Shown here: piece after piece, positions 59,580 to 64,000 of the stretch
Layout: each line of letters begins with the position of its first letter
How positions within the stretch are numbered: the first letter of the stretch is position 1
NCBI RefSeq assembly: GCF_009857535.1
Contig: NZ_WWCS01000015.1
Coordinates: forward strand, 86,439-150,438
DNA: 64,000 nt
Origin: Duganella margarita
Lineage (GTDB): Bacteria; Pseudomonadota; Gammaproteobacteria; Burkholderiales; Burkholderiaceae_D
Direction of reading: 5' to 3'
Made by a program: the position numbers and the translations under genes
Notes under the pieces: generated by a model
Told to the model about the DNA's origin: nothing
The model's input: only the letters and a program-made list of their open reading frames with translations
Databases searched by the model: none

Positions 59580-60038
59580 ATCAGCGCGCTTAGCACAACC
59601 GGCCATGCGGCTGGCAAAACCAACGTCATCTCGCGCAGCGCCACCGTGGAAGGCGACCTGCGCTACCTGACCTACGAACAGCGCGACCGCGCGCACGCGA
59701 AAATGAAGGCCATTGTCGCCCAGAACCTGCCGGGCACCAGCGCCAGCATCAGCTTCCGCGACGCCTACCCGCCGATGTCGCCGACCGCCGGCAACTTGGC
59801 GGTGCTGAAGGTCTACTCGCAGGCCAGCCAGGACGCCGGCCTGGGCGAAATCCCCGCCCTGCCGCCAGGCCAGCGCGGCGCCGGCGACATCCAGTTCGTC
59901 GCCCCGCTGCTCGATTCGCTGGACGGCCTGGGTGCCACCGGAAACGGCGCCCACTCGCCCGACGAGGACCTGGAAATCGCCTCCATCGAACGCGCCACCA
60001 TCCGCACCGCCATCCTGCTGTATCGCCTGACGCGCTGA
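59580..60038 (+). pseudogene. 5'-truncated duplicate of the M20 peptidase gene
   Basis: These 459 bases align without gaps to 55232-55690 at a constant offset of 4348. From about 59640 they are nearly identical, with only scattered single-base changes; the first 20 codons (SALSTTGHAAGKTNVIS) are more diverged. Only the lid end and the C-terminal catalytic part remain; the metal-binding N-terminal domain is gone. An AT-rich upstream frame reads into it by chance. Flanking DNA on the 3' side is unrelated to that after the full gene. Confidence 0.88.
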
Positions 60039-60049
60039 TTTTATTGAAG

Positions 60050-60373
60050 CTAATTCCTGATCAAATCCACGGTGGTGATGCAGTCTCCGGTTTGAACCAC
60101 GCGCAAATACATTTCACTGTCGCTGTGGCCGGGAAAAACAAACTGGTAGGTGCGGACGGGGATGTAGGGACCCGCCCCGAGCGCGGTCGCCTCTCCGCAC
60201 GTTTTCTCCAGCTTCACATCCAGCGCCTTCGCTACCTGCTCCGGCGAGATACGCTCAGGCGACAAAGCCAGGGACTTCATTGCAGCCAGTTTGCGTGCAG
60301 TATCGATATCGGCATCCGCATGAGCAATGGCGCATAACGCAGCAAGAAGAAGCGCGGTGCAAACAGTTTTCAT
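60050..60373 (-). CDS. Small periplasmic protein of unknown function
   Basis: This 107-residue protein has a signal peptide (MKTVCTALLLAALCAIAHA) and a mature part with two Cys (KLEKTCGEATAL, QTGDCITTVD) that could form a disulfide. No family is recognised. Start ATG 60373 lies four bases after the TfoX-like stop, so the two are one transcript. Confidence 0.7.
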   Translation of the reverse strand: MKTVCTALLLAALCAIAHADADIDTARKLAAMKSLALSPERISPEQVAKALDVKLEKTCGEATALGAGPYIPVRTYQFVFPGHSDSEMYLRVVQTGDCITTVDLIRN

Positions 60374-60377
60374 GGTT

Positions 60378-60704
60378 TTAGTCCGCAGCGGCGTCGATGG
60401 CGCGGCGCGACCAATGCAGAAGTTGGCCGGGATCGTCGAGCAGGAATTCCGGGGCGGTGTAGAACTTGCGGACAGTGACTTCGCCCTTTTTGGTGGTGTA
60501 CTTGAAGGGCTGCGCGCCTTCTGCTTCAAAGTCGGCGCGGGTCGTATCGCCCACGCGCAGGTACAGCGTGCTGCCGATGATCCAGGCGAATTGCCGGCCG
60601 TGATATTTGAGCGCGCGGCCGCCGAAAAACGGGCCCGTTGTCAAAGAGCCCAATGGCGCCAGCAGTTCTTCGATGTAGCGTACAAATTCAACATTTGCGG
60701 CCAT
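60378..60704 (-). CDS. TfoX N-terminal-domain family protein
   Basis: This 108-residue protein corresponds to a lone TfoX N-terminal domain (FVRYIEELLAPLGSLTTGPFFGGRALKYHGRQFAWI ... YLRVGDTTRADFEAEGAQPFKY). Stand-alone versions are common and usually not competence regulators; function unknown. It follows the small membrane protein gene by 18 bases. Confidence 0.88.
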   Translation of the reverse strand: MAANVEFVRYIEELLAPLGSLTTGPFFGGRALKYHGRQFAWIIGSTLYLRVGDTTRADFEAEGAQPFKYTTKKGEVTVRKFYTAPEFLLDDPGQLLHWSRRAIDAAAD

Positions 60705-60722
60705 GCGCGTCTCCGATAGAAA

Positions 60723-61106
60723 TCAGTGCATCATCGCCGAATGCATCACCGCCCACACCATCACCAGCGGCACCAGCAGGCCGTAGGCGATCAGCGACAG
60801 CATGGCGGCGCCTTTGCTGCCTACCGGCTTGCCGTCCAGCGTACGGGCGCGCGCAGCGAGATACCAGGCGCCAATGCCCACCTGGATCACTACGCTGGCC
60901 GCAACCGCCACCAAGTCAGGAATCACATCGCCGGACAAGCGGTTGAGCAGCATGCCTGCACCCAACAAAAGCAATAAAATCAGGCTGAAGATGCTGGCGT
61001 CGCGCCAGCTCAAACGGGCGCGCTTGTACAGCAAGGCCGCCAGCTTGACGCTGCCGGCGTACAGCGCCACGATCAGCAGCAGAAACAAAAAAGAAAAAGA
61101 GCTCAT
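60723..61106 (-). CDS. Four-helix inner-membrane protein of unknown function
   Basis: This 127-residue protein has about four hydrophobic segments (FSFLFLLLIVALYAGSVKLAALLY, IFSLILLLLLGAGMLL, LVAVAASVVIQVGIGAWYLA and AMLSLIAYGLLVPLVMVWAVM). No family is recognised. The start is ATG 61106 after GAGG; an in-frame TTG two codons earlier is unlikely. First gene of a likely operon with the TfoX-like and small periplasmic genes. Confidence 0.72.
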   Translation of the reverse strand: MSSFSFLFLLLIVALYAGSVKLAALLYKRARLSWRDASIFSLILLLLLGAGMLLNRLSGDVIPDLVAVAASVVIQVGIGAWYLAARARTLDGKPVGSKGAAMLSLIAYGLLVPLVMVWAVMHSAMMH

Positions 61107-61122
61107 GGTCAAACCTCACAAA

Positions 61123-61152
61123 TAAAAAAACCGGGAGCATGTCCCGGTTTTC
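61123..61152 (-). terminator. Intrinsic terminator of lpdA
   Basis: On the minus strand a 9-bp stem AAACCGGGA / TCCCGGTTT with a five-base loop is followed by a run of T. Confidence 0.9.
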
Positions 61153-61168
61153 TGTTGCCACTACCTGC

Positions 61169-62965
61169 TTAGCGCTTGCGCGGTGGCGGCAGGTCGGTGC
61201 AGACGCCTTCGTAGACTTCGGCGGCCATGCCGATCGATTCGCCCAGCGTTGGATGCGGGTGGATCGTCTTGCCGATGTCGGTGCCGTCGGCGCCCATTTC
61301 GATGGCCAGCGCGATTTCGCCGATCATGTCGCCGGCGTGCGTGCCGACCATGGTGCCGCCGATGATGCGGTGCGTTTCAGCGTCGAACAGCAGCTTGGTG
61401 AAACCTTCGGCGCGGCCATTGGCCACGGCGCGGCCGCTCGCTGCCCAAGGGAAGTGGCCCTTCTCGACCTTGATACCCTTGGCTTTCGCTTCGTCTTCGG
61501 TCACGCCGACCCACGCCACTTCCGGATCGGTGTAGGCCACCGATGGAATCACCTTCACATCGAAGTGCGACTTCTGGCCCGCTGCGGCTTCCGCCGCCAC
61601 ATGACCTTCGTGCACCGCCTTGTGCGCCAGCATCGGCTGGCCCACCAGGTCGCCGATGGCGAAGATGTTCGGCACGTTGGTGCGCATCTGGCTGTCAACC
61701 GGGATGAAGCCACGGTCGGTCACCACCACGCCAGCCTTGTCGGCGGAGATCTTCTTGCCGTTCGGGCTGCGGCCAACGGCCACCAGCACCAGGTCGTAGA
61801 CCTGTGGCGCAGGCGACGGCGCACCGGCTTCCGCTGCTTCGAAGGTGACCTTGATCCCTTCCGGCAGCGCTTCCACGCCGACGGTTTTGGTCTTGGTCAT
61901 GATGTTGTCGAAGCGGGCTTCGTTGTACTTCTGCCAGACCTTGACCGCATCGCGGTCGGCGCCTTGCATCAGGCCGTCCATCATTTCGACCACGTCGATG
62001 CGCGCGCCGAAGGTGGAGTAGACGGTAGCCATTTCCAGGCCGATGATGCCGCCGCCGATGACCAGCATGCGTTTCGGGATCTGACGCAGTTCCAGCGCGC
62101 CGGTCGAATCGACGATGCGCGGATCTTCCGGCACGAACGGCAGCTTCACTACCGACGAACCGGCGGCGATGATGGCCTGCTTGAACTGCACCACTTTCCT
62201 GGTGCCGTCGTTGGCGGTGACTTCGATATGGTTCGCGCTCAGGAACTGGCCGACGCCGGTGACAACCTGCGTCTTGCGTGCCTTGGCCATGCCGGCCAGA
62301 CCGTTGGTCATGTTCTTGATGACGCTTTCCTTGTGCTTGCGCACCTGGTCGATGTCGATGGTCGGCTTGGCGAAGGTCACGCCGGTCTTGGCCATGTGCG
62401 AGGTTTCGTCGATCACGGCGGCCACGTGCAGCAGTGCTTTCGATGGGATGCAACCCACGTTCAGGCACACGCCACCTAGCACGTCGTAACGCTCGACCAG
62501 CACGGTGTTCAGGCCCAGGTCCGATGCGCGGAACGCAGCCGAGTAGCCGCCAGGGCCGGAACCCAGCACCATCATGTCGCAGTCGATGTCGACCTGGCCG
62601 GTGTAGCTGCTACCGGCTGGCGCGGCGATCGGTGCGGCAGGGGCAGCAACAGCGGCAGCTGGTGCCGGCGCAGGTGCGGCGGCGGCAGGCGCTGGCGCAG
62701 CGGCGGCTGGCGTAGGAGCGGCGGCACCTTCGGTGGCTTCAACCACCAGCAGCGCCACGCCTTCCTTGACCTTGTCGCCAACCTTGACGCGCACTTCCTT
62801 CACCACGCCGCTGTGCGACGATGGGATTTCCATGCTGGCCTTGTCCGATTCCACGGTAATCAGCGACTGATCGACCTTGATCGTGTCGCCCACCTTGACC
62901 ATCACTTCGATTACTTCTACTTCCGCGAAGTCGCCGATATTCGGCACTTTTACTTCTGTGCTCAT
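61169..62965 (-). CDS. lpdA: Dihydrolipoamide dehydrogenase with fused N-terminal lipoyl domain
   Basis: This is E3 of the pyruvate dehydrogenase complex, regenerating oxidised lipoamide with NAD. The N-terminal lipoyl domain (residues 1-80, lipoyl-Lys in ESDKASMEIPS) is joined by an Ala/Pro linker to the FAD/NAD oxidoreductase, with the redox pair GGVCLNVGCIPSK, FAD site GSGPGGYSAAF and C-terminal HPHPTLGESIG. The lipoyl-E3 fusion is typical of Betaproteobacteria. ATG 62965 is chosen over an adjacent ATG at 62968 for spacing from AAGGAG. Confidence 0.95.
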   Translation of the reverse strand: MSTEVKVPNIGDFAEVEVIEVMVKVGDTIKVDQSLITVESDKASMEIPSSHSGVVKEVRVKVGDKVKEGVALLVVEATEGAAAPTPAAAAPAPAAAAPAPAPAAAVAAPAAPIAAPAGSSYTGQVDIDCDMMVLGSGPGGYSAAFRASDLGLNTVLVERYDVLGGVCLNVGCIPSKALLHVAAVIDETSHMAKTGVTFAKPTIDIDQVRKHKESVIKNMTNGLAGMAKARKTQVVTGVGQFLSANHIEVTANDGTRKVVQFKQAIIAAGSSVVKLPFVPEDPRIVDSTGALELRQIPKRMLVIGGGIIGLEMATVYSTFGARIDVVEMMDGLMQGADRDAVKVWQKYNEARFDNIMTKTKTVGVEALPEGIKVTFEAAEAGAPSPAPQVYDLVLVAVGRSPNGKKISADKAGVVVTDRGFIPVDSQMRTNVPNIFAIGDLVGQPMLAHKAVHEGHVAAEAAAGQKSHFDVKVIPSVAYTDPEVAWVGVTEDEAKAKGIKVEKGHFPWAASGRAVANGRAEGFTKLLFDAETHRIIGGTMVGTHAGDMIGEIALAIEMGADGTDIGKTIHPHPTLGESIGMAAEVYEGVCTDLPPPRKR

Positions 62966-62974
62966 CATGGCTCC

Positions 62975-64000
62975 TTACAGCAGAATTTTACGCATGTCGC
63001 CGAGCACTTCGCTCAGGTACACGGAGAAGCGCGCGCCCATCGCGCCATCGACCACACGGTGATCGTAGGACAGCGAGGTACCCATCAGCAGGCGAGGCTG
63101 GAACGCCTTGCCATCCCACACCGGCTTGAGCGACGCCTTGGACAAGCCGAGGATCGCCACTTCCGGCGCGTTGACGATCGGCGTGAAGTGCGTGCCGCCG
63201 ATGCCGCCCAGCGACGAGATGGTGAAGGTCGCGCCTTGCATGTCGGTCGGTTTCAGCTTGCCTTCGCGCGCCTGCAGCGACAGCTCGGTCATCTCTTTGG
63301 CGATCTGCGTGACCGATTTCTGGTCGGCGTTTTTGATCACCGGGACCACCAGGCCATTCGGCGTGTCGGCGGCGAAGCCGATGTTGTAGTACTTCTTCAG
63401 AATCAGGTTCTCGCCCTTTTCGTCCAGCGACGAATTGAAGGTCGGGAATTTCTTCAGCGCGGCGACCGATGCCTTGATCACGAAGGCCAGCATGGTCAGC
63501 TTGGTGGCGTCCTTGTTCTTGGCGGTAGCGGCGTTCGACTCAACGCGGAAGGCTTCCAGGTCGGTGATGTCGGCGTCGTCGAACTGCGTGACGTGCGGGA
63601 TCTGCACCCAGTTGCGATGCAGGTTAGGACCGGAGATCTTCTTGATGCGCGACAGCGGCAGCAGTTCGGTCTCGCCGAATTTGCTGAAGTCCAGCGAAGG
63701 CCATGGCAGCACGCTGAAGTTACCACCGCCACCGACGGCGCCACCAGCGGCGCCCGAGGGTGCAGCGACGGTACCGGCGATCACGCCCTTGACGTAGTTC
63801 TGCACGTCGATCTGGGTGATGCGGCCTTTAGGACCGGAACCTGGCACTTTGCCCAGGTCCACACCCAGTTCGCGGGCGAACTTGCGGATCGACGGCGAGG
63901 CGTGCGCCAGCTTGCCGGTGGCGACCGAGCCTTGCGATGCGGTCGGCGCGGCGGCGGCGGCAGGAGCCGGCGACGGCGCTGCGACCGGCGACGGCGCAGG
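62975..64000 (-). CDS. aceF: Dihydrolipoamide acetyltransferase E2 (5' end outside window)
   Basis: The C-terminal ~340 residues of pyruvate dehydrogenase E2 are present: an Ala/Pro linker at the window edge, the peripheral-subunit-binding domain (ASPSIRKFARELGVDLGKVPGSGPKGRI), and the catalytic domain ending in GTSLSYDHRVVDGAMGARF, which carries the His and Asp of the acetyltransferase site. The N-terminal lipoyl domains lie beyond the window. It precedes lpdA by nine bases in the usual aceE-aceF-lpdA order. Confidence 0.96.
   Translation of the reverse strand, partial: PAPSPVAAPSPAPAAAAAPTASQGSVATGKLAHASPSIRKFARELGVDLGKVPGSGPKGRITQIDVQNYVKGVIAGTVAAPSGAAGGAVGGGGNFSVLPWPSLDFSKFGETELLPLSRIKKISGPNLHRNWVQIPHVTQFDDADITDLEAFRVESNAATAKNKDATKLTMLAFVIKASVAALKKFPTFNSSLDEKGENLILKKYYNIGFAADTPNGLVVPVIKNADQKSVTQIAKEMTELSLQAREGKLKPTDMQGATFTISSLGGIGGTHFTPIVNAPEVAILGLSKASLKPVWDGKAFQPRLLMGTSLSYDHRVVDGAMGARFSVYLSEVLGDMRKILL

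Noticed and set aside
59451..60038. A 195-codon protein fusing AT-rich sequence to the M20 C-terminus
   Set aside because: The N-terminal part is in a frame overlapping the UDG-like gene and has no ribosome site; the rest is a truncated duplicate.
60378..60704. TfoX-domain protein as a competence regulator
   Set aside because: Only the N-terminal domain is present and no competence genes are nearby.
1..64000. CRISPR arrays, rRNA operons, prophage structural genes, integrases and IS transposases
   Set aside because: None were recognised anywhere; the repeats found are palindromic pairs, not spaced direct repeats.

Overview
The window is a chromosomal segment of a GC-rich betaproteobacterium, most likely Oxalobacteraceae (Duganella/Massilia/Janthinobacterium type). 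The pointers are a phasin gene, a cysTWA-cysB block with sbp, fkpB-ispH, radC-rpmB-rpmG, a lipoyl-domain-fused dihydrolipoamide dehydrogenase next to aceF, tandem orphan periplasmic binding proteins, and GGGGTCAG-type palindromic repeats. Most of the window is ordinary core or niche-adaptation DNA with high GC, short intergenic gaps and clear terminators.

Layout. 1-3.6 kb: 3' part of a TonB-dependent receptor, a REP-like palindrome and a chemoreceptor. 3.6-10.7 kb (minus): sulfur-assimilation block sbp, serine hydrolase, 1-Cys peroxiredoxin, TauE-like exporter, cysT, cysW, cysA, cysB. 10.7-15.7 kb: dgkA, IclR regulator, PBP7-type endopeptidase, nitroreductase, EamA exporter and a strongly expressed phasin with a TGC-N3-GCA inverted repeat around its promoter. 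15.8-19.6 kb: livHMGF without a binding-protein gene, with a terminator-like hairpin in the leader. 19.7-27.9 kb: ispH, fkpB, radC, rpmB, rpmG, a fatty-acid desaturase, an MscS channel, an RsmB-family methyltransferase, purN and an orphan barstar. 28-34 kb: glycine-zipper protein, spermidine-synthase-like protein, a GspE/PilB ATPase, tRNA-Lys, a toxin-antitoxin pair and two tandem periplasmic binding proteins. 34-46 kb: PhzF, S9 peptidase, a nested REP-like element, lipoprotein phosphoesterase, MFS carrier, BON protein, two zinc peptidases, tandem SDRs and a LysR regulator. 46-51.4 kb: a tripartite EmrAB-OprM-type pump with a divergent TetR regulator and a clear operator. 51.4-55.7 kb: small genes, a hydrolase, an acetyltransferase, dsbA, a broken PACE efflux gene and an M20 peptidase. 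60-64 kb: small genes, then lpdA and aceF of pyruvate dehydrogenase.

The accessory hotspot is 55.7-60.04 kb. A decayed AbrB/VapC pair is followed by an abrupt change to AT-rich DNA carrying four head-to-tail genes with almost no spacing (56744-59533): a small Rossmann/TIR-like protein, an Nmad2 (nucleotide-modification-associated domain 2) protein, a large MazG-type nucleotide pyrophosphohydrolase with an extra conserved C-terminal domain, and a uracil-DNA-glycosylase-superfamily protein. Directly after it lies a 5'-truncated, nearly identical copy of the 3' third of the upstream M20 peptidase gene, so the cassette sits between a complete and a broken copy of the same gene. The gene set suggests a nucleotide-pool plus DNA-base surveillance or modification system, plausibly anti-phage. 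It is the best candidate here for a poorly described system; its function is inferred from domains only.
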